This document shows positions 24,826 to 36,342 of a stretch of DNA of 64,000 bases, piece after piece. How positions within the stretch are numbered: position 1 is the stretch's first letter; each line of letters opens with the position of its first letter. This DNA is from Pseudorasbora parva (taxonomy: Eukaryota > Chordata > Actinopteri > Cypriniformes > Gobionidae). The notes under the pieces were generated by a model, which was not told the DNA's origin, did no database searches, and saw only the letters and a program-made list of their open reading frames with translations. The translations under genes and the position numbers were made by a program. The stretch lies in assembly GCF_024679245.1 (NCBI RefSeq), contig NC_090178.1, positions 21,514,703 through 21,578,702 on the forward strand, written 5' to 3'.

Positions 24826-26253
24826 CAGGGATGTGATTTTTCCGGATTAATCCGGAATTCCGGATTTTCCGACCTGAAAATGTGACCTACGTAAATCATG
24901 CAGATCTGTAAAAAAAAAAAAAATGGCGGGGGCGGGGGGGGGGATTGGTGGGTTGACCGTCATCTCACAGCCGTCACCATGGTAACCCGGGTCGAAACCA
25001 CGATCGCGGGATGGGCAACAAGGACTGTATCGTGACAAGAACATCACCGGATCGGATGATCTGGGTATACTATTGCTTGTGTCTATATATAACCTATAAG
25101 TTACTAATTTGACTTTGTTGTCGATTGATTAGATGATCGATTTTGATTGATTTTCCACTATGGCAGGATGTTTAAGCTGCATTTAACATTAACTTGACAG
25201 CTAACATTACTTGTATTTGCTAGCACTAGCTATATATGCAAACAGTGCGCGTTTCGGCGCCCCCCGCTTTTTTCACGTCAGTTTGGGTGACAAAGTCATC
25301 TGAAGCCATTCCATAGCTTAACCCTTAAATGCATGACTGTTTCGCCAAACATTCTTACATATTGGGGACCCGGTTCTATATTTAACATGGATAACGTTAG
25401 ACCTCTACCTGTCGCGATAATATATACAACTCCTGATGTTAGAGTAACAGCTACAGAAGAATAAAATAAAACGTATTTCGTTACCTTTTGGAGCTTGGAA
25501 GGGTTCAGTTTGAGCAGATGTTTAATACCATCATCATATTTCCTCGTCAGAGCTGGTTTACCAGTATATTCAGCATCTGCCTCATATTCGCGATCTCACG
25601 CATATTCTCCAACTCATTTTCAACGTCTTCAAAATCAATATTTTGCTCACTGACAGCTTCTTGACCACATCCATCATCAAGAGACAGTGACACTAACATA
25701 TGATTGTGTTTAGTACTTGCTCTCTGCAGTAAATCACTGAGTCATTTTAAGTTTTGCAGATTATAATTATTATTGTTTCGTTTTCTGTCAGAGGTAACTA
25801 TGAGTGAAACGTCACTTCATCATTGTGTATCAGACATCGCCACCTTGTGGAATAAATGTGAATTGCACCCCCATTTCGTCATTATAGATTAATTTATCAT
25901 GCCAGGCGCAAATTCCAAAAGAAACGTGTAGTGGCTCTAAAAAAGCTTTCTACAAAGGCTAAAGAGTCATAGAAAAATTGAGGCCTTCTTTTGACATGAA
26001 AATGTGCATGATGCACATTTAGCTGTTAAAATTGGGTAAAAATGCATCCACCAAATAATTAGTTATTTTCATACTGTACAAAAAAGTTATTACAATAAAA
26101 TGTATTTTTTTGTTCAAATAAGTTGTTATGGGTCCTGCTTTACTGTCCGTATTGATCCGCCACCAGTTTGTTCGGCGCGGCGCGGGTGGGGTTGGTCTAT
26201 ATTATAAAATATGGTATATTTTCCTGCTTTTTTGTCCTTAGCCAATCACATGC

Positions 26254-26256
<3 letters not shown>
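24826..26256. mobile_element. hAT-like element, CAGGGATGTGATT termini, in same AT tract
   Basis: The left end is CAGGGATGTGATTTTTCCGG; the right end is CCAATCACATGCCTG, whose reverse complement starts CAGGCATGTGATTGG. Length is 1431 bp. The interior has CCGGAATTCCGGATT palindromes near the left end and a GC-rich patch near 24930. Only 20 bp of AT repeat separates it from the previous hAT. No coding frame is convincing. Confidence 0.8.

Positions 26257-26324
<68 letters not shown>
26257..26324. repeat. Microsatellite (AT)n, right part
   Basis: About 34 AT units directly following the right end of the second hAT. Confidence 0.95.
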
Positions 26325-26326
<2 letters not shown>

Positions 26327-26768
26327 TCAATACATTTTGGCCTTTAATAAGATTTCCCACCGTTGTCCTTCATGATTTCTCTTCTTTCCAACAATAAAGC
26401 ACTCGAATGCGATGAGCTTAAAATTACATCTTTTAAGTGGGAAGTAGGACGTTTCCAATAGCACATGATGGCAGCACAAATCAAAGAAAACTGGAGAAAT
26501 TATGAAGGTGATGATACATGGCGCAACTTGTTTAAGCTTTGTTGCCAGGTAGTGTTGCTTGAGCACTTTACCATTGAGAATGGGCAGAATTTCTATCTGG
26601 GTACTTGGTGGTCGTTGGCCCTGTGTCTCACCTCATTGCCTGTTGATGGCAACATTGCCCAGCATCATTGCCCAGCATCATTGCTCAGCATCATTGCTCA
26701 AAAAGTTGTCCCGTGTAATATCATCCCCTTAAGGGGGGCCCTGGAGTCAAAAAGGTTGAGGACTGAGG

Positions 26769-27960
26769 ACCACTGATAAAAGCCCAATAAAAGTTTTATT
26801 TTGCTGTGGGTCGCTTCACGAGGGCTGCGAATGTAAGATCCCATGACCAACCGAATACTAATAACTTTATTGGTCGTCTTGATAATTGGAGTCATGAATC
26901 ATGTCGGACTGTGCATAGTGTATAATTGCACCAGGAAACTTTTTTCTTGTTTCTTTTGCATGATGCATAGCTGCATCCACACCATTAGTATAAGTCAGGG
27001 ACTGACCAGCACAACATAAACAAAAATTGACTGCATCTTTAATTGCCCCCCCCCCCCCCCCCCCACACACACAGAAATTTCCCCCAAAAGATACCCCATA
27101 GTGTTTTAATAGTAACTTGACATCTTTGTACCATTTCATGTGAAAATATGTTTAAAATAAGATCGTTCAGACATTATTTAAAGATTTCCTATACTCCCTT
27201 TACAGTCACATTGCATTGTACTTTTCAGCATTCTGTCTTTAGACAGGAGTTGGCACTTTGTTGTTTGTTAACACTTCTGAAGTTTGTGTGCCATGTTGAA
27301 TCTGTCAAATGAAATTTGCCAGTAATTTGTGTAATCCAGTGTAAAAGGTGTCTTTCCAATGGGCTAATGCTCTTATCTCCGTGATGCAGAGTTTGTTTGT
27401 GTGTATGAGCGAGAGAGAGCATGGATGAATATTCTCACGTCTCTTTGACAGTCTCTCATTGATATCTCATGGATGAGATTAAAATCTCATAGGACTGGCA
27501 GTGCTTCTAAATTGGCACGAGTGCTTCATCTTCAGCTTTTCTTTGCCACGTGTAAGCTGCCGGCATGTCACGCAAGCAAACTGACACTTCCCTTTGTTTG
27601 GAGTCCTGTCAGCAAGCGTCTGCTCTCTCCTGACTGTCAGTCAGAGCGCAGCTCTACTCCAGCGTTGCAAGAGCTGCGGCACGCATGCTGACAGCTCCGC
27701 CGCTACTGAAATCAAACTCTCGCAGTCAATGCGTCTAAGAGAGTGGAAAGGGAATGTGGTGTTGTTTGTGAGCGTGTTTGTTTCAGTTCGGAGCTGGGCG
27801 AAGGCATGTTGAAGCGATCTGTTCACATATTCATGACACATTAAGCCCTGGTTCCCGTACGGATGACACGGTTTGAATTCAGCCAGAAACGTTCAGTTCC
27901 AAACCAATCTTCCCTCTTTTTCCCCCCCAGTAAAACTTTTTCATCTGTAGTTTTTCTGTC
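26769..27960. other. No gene; poly-C run; GC-richer patch
   Basis: A C run of about 19 lies at 27046-27064. From 27430 to 27850 the composition is balanced, with several CpG and an orderly unique look, but no frame has both splice sites and protein-like content. Nothing else recognised. Confidence 0.4.
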
Positions 27961-28860
27961 TAACGCCTGTTTCACACCGCAAGCGTGAGCAGCGCGTGAG
28001 CTGCACTTCAGCGTAACTACACCGTGACTGCAGCTGCAGACGCGCGACAGTATTCACACTGGAAGCGTTGGTGCAGCGTCACAGCAGCAGCTCCCTCAAT
28101 GATAGAGCCTATACCTGTCTGAGTATTAAATACTAAACTAAAATAAATTATTATATTTTCTGGCTAGTTTACTTTACTTTTTATAATACTTTCACCCAAA
28201 CTGAATAATTAAAACAAGTTTAAATGGGTAAATCTTCTACAGATGATTTTTATTCTTCGTTTTCTTTTTCTGCATTTTGAGCGCTTTTGTGATATTATAT
28301 TTATTTTGTCCATCAAAAGTGTGCTTTCGCTTTGCACCGTGACTGCAGCTGCAGACCGAGAGCCTTTACCTGTCTGAGTATTAAATACTAAACTAAACGA
28401 AAGTTTGTTATATTTTCTGGCTAGTTTACTTTATTTTTTATAATCATAACAATACTTTCACCCAAACTGAATAATCAAAACAAGTTTAAATTGCTAAAAT
28501 CTTCCACAGATATTTTTATTCTTCGTTTTCTTCTCTGACATAGGCTACTCCAGTTATTGTTCAAATACACTACACGTGCTTCCTGTGTGCATTTTAGGCA
28601 CTTTTTGTGTGAAATCACATTTGTTTTGTCCTTTAAAAGTGTGCTTTCACTTTAATTGAGCGTCAGAAGCGTCAGCAGCGCAGCAAAAATAGGCTCGCAG
28701 CCGAAACCCCCGCTTCACTGCTGCTCACGCGACGCTCCTGCTTGACGCTCACGTGCTGCTCCTGCTCCCGGTGTGAATGCACTCATTGATTAACATGGGC
28801 GCCGAAAAAAATACGCGCTGCTCACGCGCCGCTCACGCTTGCGGTGTGAAACGGCCGTAA
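27961..28860. mobile_element. Harbinger-like MITE with internal duplication
   Basis: TAA at both outer edges (27961-27963, 28858-28860) could be a 3-base target duplication as in PIF/Harbinger. The termini are inverted: CACACCGCAAGCGTGAGC at the left and GCTCACGCTTGCGGTGTG at the right, and GC-rich for about 60 bp. The interior is AT-rich and contains two direct copies, about 28107-28268 and 28355-28530, sharing TGTCTGAGTATTAAATACTA and TATTTTCTGGCTAGTTTACT. No coding content. Confidence 0.75.
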
Positions 28861-29296
28861 TTGTTATTATTGACACTCCAAGGCACACAACAACATATTC
28901 AGATTATTGCTTTGAAACAATGCTGTTTAAAACCAAGTCTTCATTGTAGATTCCATATAACTGTGTGCTTGTAGGAACACCAAGGTGAGCAAATTGCAGT
29001 TTGTGGTTTAATCTGGGAAAGGCTGAAGAGAGACTTTTATTTTTATCACAGCGTGGGGCTAAAAGCTGACTTTCAAAATTCTCTCCTACGTTGAGGAAGT
29101 GCTGCTATGGTTTTGAACTATAAGCTCTTTTTGACATTATATGTCTAATGAACTGTATGAGACAGGACCAGCTGACCTACCACATCAGCATGTTTGTATG
29201 TAGGTCAAATATATACCAAATGTAGTATATAACATGCAGTGGTTGTGCTATCCCTTTACACAGAAGTAATGTGGTGATATCAAGGTATAATGACTG
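28861..29296. other. No feature recognised
   Basis: Unique AT-rich sequence without repeat ends or coding signal. Confidence 0.4.
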
Positions 29297-31184
29297 TAGG
29301 GTTGTGAACCTACACTGGTCTCATGGTTTGGTTCAATAGGATTATCATGTCATTGATTCGGTTAAATTCGATATCACAATGCATTGACAGTGCACCGCAT
29401 CCTCATTGTATACAATTTTGTCAATAAATACAAGCAGTCAGTTTCAGTTATATGAACCTTTAAAGAGGGGGTGAAAGGCTGTTCCATGCATACTGAGCTT
29501 TTTACACTGTTAAAGACTTGGATTCTAATTAATGTCCTCATAAACTGCGAATGAACGCACACAAATGTTGACATGCCACTAAATAGATACCACAGAGACG
29601 GACGTCCTGCTGTTGCTGCTTTTCCTGTTCAATTTTTTTCAGCCTCCAGATCTGATTCGGGATCGTATATGCATTAGTTGAATCTGATTGATAGCCATGA
29701 TTTGTTAGGGTAACGTTTTCTTTTCCACGCATGACGATGTCAGCTTTTAGAAGCTCTCAATGCAAGCTGTGCACGCGCGTGATTCTTTAGCTCCGCCCAC
29801 ACGATACGCCTCCTTCCGTTTTTTTTCCGGAAAGACTCGGTACAGCCTAACTTTCTTTTATAAATATAATAAAACTAAAGACTTTTCGGAGATATGAAGG
29901 ATGCAATACTTGGACTATTATTATGGACTATTATTTTTGTATTACATAGCCCGCACGATCGTTCGATATAAGCGCGAACCGCGCGCACACATACACCTGC
30001 CCGAGCACGCCCTTCAAATGTCAAGTCAAGAGAGAGAATAACAGAACATGAAAGGAATATTACGAGATTCATCGGCCTGCCGACGGGCTTCCGTTTTGGT
30101 AGCCCGTCTGGAAAACACACAGCCCTAGCTGGGACATCTGGCTTCGCGAGCCCTGGCCCATACATGTCTTAGTCCAGCGTGCTAAAGGTATGTTCTGTTA
30201 GACACGTATACATAAGCAAAACTATCTATAACAATGCAATACTATTACATATAAAAACACATTTTACTCACATAAGTGTGTTGCACCATTCCTCTTGTCG
30301 GATCCAATATAGGAGAATAGCATTGTGAGTTTTGTTTACAAATGCTCCCGTGGTGTCTTGCTATCTTCTTCAGCTTGTTTTTTTGCTGCTGGCTAGCGTG
30401 ATCTGATGAGTTGGTGGGCGGGGCTACTGAATTACACGTGCTTATTCTGTAGAGGAGTGTTTCCTCTGTCGATGACGTCAAGATGCGAACACGGTCGTTT
30501 TCTGGGCCTGGTGACTATAAAAGCTTTTCTTTAACTAACAAGAACGTTTTCAGCTCTGAAACTTACAGGATCATCTTATATTACCATGATCTTTTATATA
30601 TCAAAAGCTTTAGGGAAAGTTGATTTCTCAATTCATCACCCCTTTAAAAGTGAAGAAACTGAATGATCTTACCAGTGCTGTGGCCGTGCTCCCTCATATT
30701 AGGGTCTTTGAAATTGTCTGATGATCAATAAAACGCAGCTCATATCAGTTTTTTTGGTGTCGTGAACTCCGTTAAATTTATTAAGATGTAATAAATTTAT
30801 ATCCAGATAATAACAGATTTAGATCCGTTTTGCTGAGATACATGTATGTGCCCAAGTGTAAATGAAATCGTTTTGATAAATCCGATAGCTTTGATTTACA
30901 CACAGGATGCGTGTTCTCCAGGTCATGTAGGTTGTTTATACAAGATGAAATGTGCCCAGACGTCGACTTTTAAAATAGTTGGAGAATTTGAATTACTTTC
31001 ACTTGCGTCTCACCTCCCTCTGCCATTATATGCTACCGCGACAATACACGTGTGTGACAAATGACATCGGAAAATAATCAGTAGCCTACATTATAATTGG
31101 TTATGATCTATTACTGAACCGGTACCGAATCGCCCACATCTGCATCGTGATGCATCGAAGAAACTATTCATTTCAACACCTCTA
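29297..31184. mobile_element. hAT-like element enclosing a chimeric TTAA element
   Basis: The left end is TAGGGTTGTGAACC and the right end ATTTCAACACCTCTA, which read inward starts TAGAGGTGTTGAAAT. The eight bases outside are AATGACTG (29289-29296) and AGTTACTG (31185-31192), six of eight identical, a plausible old target duplication. The right terminal region has TGCATCGTGATGCATCGA, a palindromic word seen in fish hAT repeats. It is interrupted by the element at 29464-30643. Confidence 0.65.
29464..30643. mobile_element. Chimeric TTAA element: two families fused between TTAA sites
   Basis: TTAA lies at 29460-29463 and 30644-30647. The left part (29464 to about 29915) belongs to the GGGGGGGTGAAA family: AGAGGGGGTGAAAGGCTGTT, GTTAAAGACTTGGATTC, AAGACTTTTCGGAGATATG. 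The right part (about 30060-30643) belongs to the THAP-bearing family: GGCCTGCCGACGGGC, CTGGTGACTATAAAAGC, GGGAAAGTTGATTTCTCAAT, ATTCATCACCCCT. About 145 bp of unassigned, CpG-containing sequence joins them. A frameshifted exon remnant (29591-29705, minus) and the tail of a THAP exon with a GTGAGT donor (about 30268, minus) remain. The THAP core is deleted. Confidence 0.8.
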
Positions 31185-31650
31185 AGTTACTGTATCAGAT
31201 AGTTTTAAAATTTTCAAAGTGGCACATATGTAAATTTACTTGCCTATTTTTAGTTATTACTAACTGACAAATTCACATGTTAGAAATTTTTCTACCATTT
31301 AGTAATTCTGCAGTGTAATTTGTTTTCATAAATATGTGGCACTTGTGCATGAGAGACTGATAAATAGCACATGATCATATATTCAAATAGTGGCTTACTT
31401 GTAAATTTAAGTAAGGCAAAACACCTCTTTTGAGGTGCAATACTTTTTTTTTTCAGAGAACAACTGCACACTCCCTTAAGCATAGCAGGGCATTTATTTA
31501 CCAACGTTAGGTCCCCTCTGTTATGTTTACTATAATACACTAAATATACAGAGCAAATCAAAAAGATAATTAACCAACACTGGCATATTTTCCAATCTGT
31601 TGCAAGACTTAAATATTCTGCCTCTCATGTTGTTTAAATGTGGTCGTAAT
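31185..31650. other. No feature recognised
   Basis: Unique AT-rich sequence without a supportable feature. Confidence 0.4.
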
Positions 31651-31874
31651 TTAAAGGGATAGTTCACCCAAAAATGAAAATTAGATGTTTATCTGTTACC
31701 CCCATATCCAAGTTTCTTCAGTAAAACACAAATAAGATTTTTAACTTCAACTGTTGCTTGTATAATGCATGTCAATGGGGTGCTTTTCTTTGAGAGCCAC
31801 TATGAGAGTAAAAAACACAGGCATACGAATCCATATTTAACCCTGTGGCTTGTGGCGACACGTTGATGTTTTAA

Positions 31875-32662
31875 AGGGAAACTCCAGGGAATTTTTAAGT
31901 TTATCTTGATCGTTATACCTTTGTGAGTACAGTCTATAGAAAAAAACCCGAACCGGATTGGTGCTTGCAACACGGAGTTATTACAGTTAATGCCCCGAGC
32001 CCCCACTCAGCTAAAACGGCAGCTTTGGGGGGATAGACCGTAGACGTAAAGGGTGTCTTTGTGCCTCTTAACAGACACAAAATGCAATTAAAATGTCTGT
32101 CCAACATGAACAGGGCCCTCACATGACAACGAAATGCATTTAGCCACTTAGCCATTGTTTAAATTCACACCTAAACAGTGTGTTAGACCGCTAGCTGTAG
32201 TCTCGCGCTGAAGTCCCGTGGGAACTCAGCGGTAGCCGGAAAAAAAGGCAGATAGTCCAGTTGGGAGGAGTATCGTGTGTGTAAAGCATGATTATTACTG
32301 CACATCTTTCCTCAAGCCGTGTGTGCCCAAATGGAAAGATGAATAAAGTTTGCATTACCTCTACAGTTGCACCCATCTTCAACCACGGAATGGCATTTTT
32401 CTTCAACCGGCGCGGCTGTGTTGTGTCTGTGTAAGTCAGTCAAACGTTCGCTGCAAATTTTGCATTCTGTTGCCACCCAATCGGACTGAATCGTTCTAAA
32501 CAGTTCGCTTCTCAACTCAGCGCTGATCCCACAAGGTAATTTAGCTCTGGGCATTAACTTTAATAACTCCGTGTTGCAAGCACCAATCCGGTTCGTTTTT
32601 TTTTCTATAGACTGTACTCACAAAGGTATAACGATCAAGATAAACTTCGCTGGAGTTGTCCT
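31875..32662. mobile_element. TTAA element with ~110-bp inverted termini
   Basis: TTAA at 31871-31874 and 32663-32666 flanks it. The termini AGGGAAACTCCAG and CTGGAGTTGTCCT begin inverted arms of about 110 bp that share TTATCTTGATCGTTATACC, TGTGAGTACAGTCTATAG, GAACCGGATTGGTGCTTGC and AACACGGAGTTATTA. Length 788 bp. The minus strand carries a cysteine-rich reading frame ending near a donor-like GT (32355-32554). No transposase. Confidence 0.92.
32355..32554 (-). pseudogene. Unidentified cysteine-rich exon-like frame inside TTAA element
   Basis: On the minus strand an ATG at 32554 starts MPRAKLPCGISAELRSELF and continues through ATECKICSERLTDLHRHN to VVEDGCNC, followed by AGAG|GTAATG, a possible splice donor. 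The CKIC and HRH grouping suggests a small zinc-binding module, but I do not recognise the family. The ORF begins just inside the right inverted arm. It parallels other TTAA elements here that carry a first exon with a donor. It may be a chance frame; a search of other copies would settle this. Confidence 0.35.
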
Positions 32663-32790
32663 TTAATACATGAAGTGATTGGTTTCTGTGAGAAACCCAT
32701 CAGTATTTATGTTTTTTTTTTTAACCACATATCTGACGAATCTCATCTATCTGAATCTAAATAGTCTTAACCGATCGTTTCGTGTCTTAA

Positions 32791-33600
32791 AGGTGGGGTA
32801 AGTGTTGTTTCAAAACCATTTTAGAAAAAGGACACAGGCCGAGTGGAATAACAAACTTGTAGCCAGTCAGCAGGTAAGGGGCGTGTTTACTAATGATGGT
32901 GAGAAGAGCGCTCGCTCTGCGCACGTCATTATTCAAATACACGAGTCACACATGACGGACATTAGCTGAGAACTAGGCTAATATATGCTGGCTTTTCCTT
33001 CACTATGCTCGTGCGTCATGTTCGCTTGTTTGTCCATTTGCGATCATATTGTGTCTCACTTCAGCGATGATAAAGACCCGTTCATTTCCACACCGTATGG
33101 ATATGTTGTTAGCTGCACTTTTGTGCTTGTGTACTATCGAGTTGTTCAGGAGAATGGTTTGTGTTTTCGTGGAGCACACACGGAAAATACAGAGCACCCA
33201 CGTGTGCCAGATTGCCAGTTGGCTACATTAATTCATACATTTAAACATTGAAGTTGGTGCTATGTGTCGCTGTCAGTCGCCTGCTCCAATATCCTATCCA
33301 CCAATTTTACTGTGTGGACTTGTGTGACATTGATTCTTAATTTCCCAGGAAGCTGATCGCGGTTACGTCTCAGTGAAACTTTTCATCTCCAAACCTGTCT
33401 GTATTTGTGAGAAGTGGCGCTGTCCTGATTTGGAACATATGCTACTTTACGGCCTTATTATCAATTAAATAGGTGTGTGTGTGTTCGTGTCGGCCGCTGT
33501 CCATTTGCTAAGGTTCTGAAATGCAAAAAATGTTTGACTAATTTTTTTACGTCTTTTTTTAAAGGGTGTGTGCGCCCATGAGCACCCACGGAGAAAAACA
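32791..33600. mobile_element. Probable TTAA element, left end only
   Basis: TTAA at 32787-32790 is followed by AGGTGGGGTAAGTGTTG, a terminus I associate with a cyprinid TTAA repeat. The region to about 33600 is GC-richer than its surroundings with several CpG (CACGTCATTATTC, GCACCCACGTGTGCC). No inverted right terminus was found. Short frames on both strands near 32985-33251 are not convincing genes. Confidence 0.45.
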
Positions 33601-34450
33601 TAAATCAGCGCCTATGTCACTATAACTCTAATTAACTCTAATATAACTCTAATTGAATATTCGACCTGGATTAGATACACAGAGATACTGCCGTAGTCGT
33701 TGCCTGGGTTACGTATGTGTGGGGCAGAACTAGCACTGTGGTTTTTGTAATCAGTGTACATTGTTGTACATCATTTAAGCACCCTCACGCCGGCAAATCG
33801 ATTCCCATTAAAGTAAAAAATTCAGGAGGTTCGGTCTGGACTTCTGGAGCGAATATGCTCGAACCAGAGATGTTCAGTCCAGTTAAATTGTCATGGCGGG
33901 CTTCATACGATGATAGACAGATGATCAACAGTAACGTAATCATTCACGTCACCAAAGAGAGCTTGGGTTGAATTTGTTCTATTCCTAAACGGTGAACTTG
34001 TTCATATATGCATATATAATCGTGTTGGTAAGTTCGCTGTGTACCTGTAAGAATCCTGAAATTCTTTTTACAACACCGGCAAAGATCGTTTACTCTCATC
34101 TTCTTCTACGTCTTCCAGTGTGTGTGCAGTCGACAACTATGCGTCGCTCAACATATGTCACTTACTCTGTTGCTCTGATTGGTTGCAAGTCTGTCCAATT
34201 AATTGCAGAGGCATTTTCTTTCCTGTATATATTTTCCATGTTAGTTTTTGATGATTTGGATGTCATTACTTTCACCTGTGTGATTATCCCCTTTATTTAT
34301 ACTATCCCCTTACCTATTTATCCTGCCCCTAAACCTACCCATCACAATTGTGGGGACCAGTCAGCGGTTGGAGATGATCTGAGGTTTTACTATCCTTATA
34401 GGGACATTTTGTCCCCACAATGTAATATGAACAAGGTCACACAAACACAT

Positions 34451-34481
<31 letters not shown>

Positions 34482-35180
34482 CACATGTTCACACACTCTC
34501 TTTTGTACATTCATTTAGTTGTGTAGTTGTGTGCAGGGTTGTGGGGTTTAGAGTATTTTAGGCACTGTGTAGACAGAGCATCAATAAAAATCCTAATAAG
34601 GTATGTGTGTGTTAGTATGAGTATGTTTAGAAGCAGGTAGAGGGAAATCTATTTGTCTTGCCGGCAGAGGTCAGGGAGGGCATGTAGAAGCGTCAGAGCT
34701 CAGCAGGAGTAGTTGAATAAAGAAAACGCAGCCTGAATTAAAGGAGAGAACAGCGACCGTACTGTTTCACACCTACAAAGGCACACAGACTGACGTGGTG
34801 ATATGCATGTGTGTTACCTGTTACAGCATCAGCACAGAACTACAGTAAGACACACAGCACATCTGGAAGAACAACAGGACAGCATTCTCTTTTTTTTGTC
34901 AATCAATACCCCTATCAGCAGAGGCCATGAAAGATCAGACACACTATCCTTAAAGCAGATAACGAGAGGGGTGCTTTGTGGAATCTGTCCTGTGTGTTTG
35001 TTGCTCTCGAGCTGTTGCTGTCTTTTAATCATTACTTCCATCAGTGAGGGCAACAGAGATCAAACATTGGCTTCTCTAAAAGCAGTTAACAGGCTGGATT
35101 GCTTTATATTTGTATTTTGGTGCTTGTACCTCTTTCTCAATCTAGCTGTCCTTCACGTACGTGCACACAATACTTTCTTA
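33601..35180. other. No gene; short CA-associated repeat
   Basis: At 34270-34445 a stretch with CCCCTAAACCTACCCATCAC and GGGACATTTTGTCCCCACAA precedes a CACG/CA microsatellite (34447-34484). This combination is a recurrent fish repeat. The rest is unique with no supported exon. Confidence 0.45.
34447..34484. repeat. Microsatellite (CACG)n(CA)n
   Basis: About five GCAC units followed by about eight CA units. Confidence 0.9.
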
Positions 35181-35182
35181 CT

Positions 35183-36340
<1,158 letters not shown>

Positions 36341-36342
36341 TC

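Larger units (their letters stand above)
31655..32700. mobile_element. TTAA-type MITE left end, interrupted
   Basis: TTAA at 31651-31654 is followed by AGGGATAGTTCACCCAAAAA and TGAAAATTAGATG, the left terminus of a common fish MITE family. At 31871 it is interrupted by the element at 31875-32662. After 32667 sequence continues (TACATGAAGTGATTGG) but no matching right terminus was found, so the true end is uncertain. Confidence 0.6.

Noticed and set aside
24985..25000. GGGTCGAAACC as a tRNA T-arm or SINE box B
   Set aside because: No matching box A or cloverleaf around it; lies inside a hAT element.
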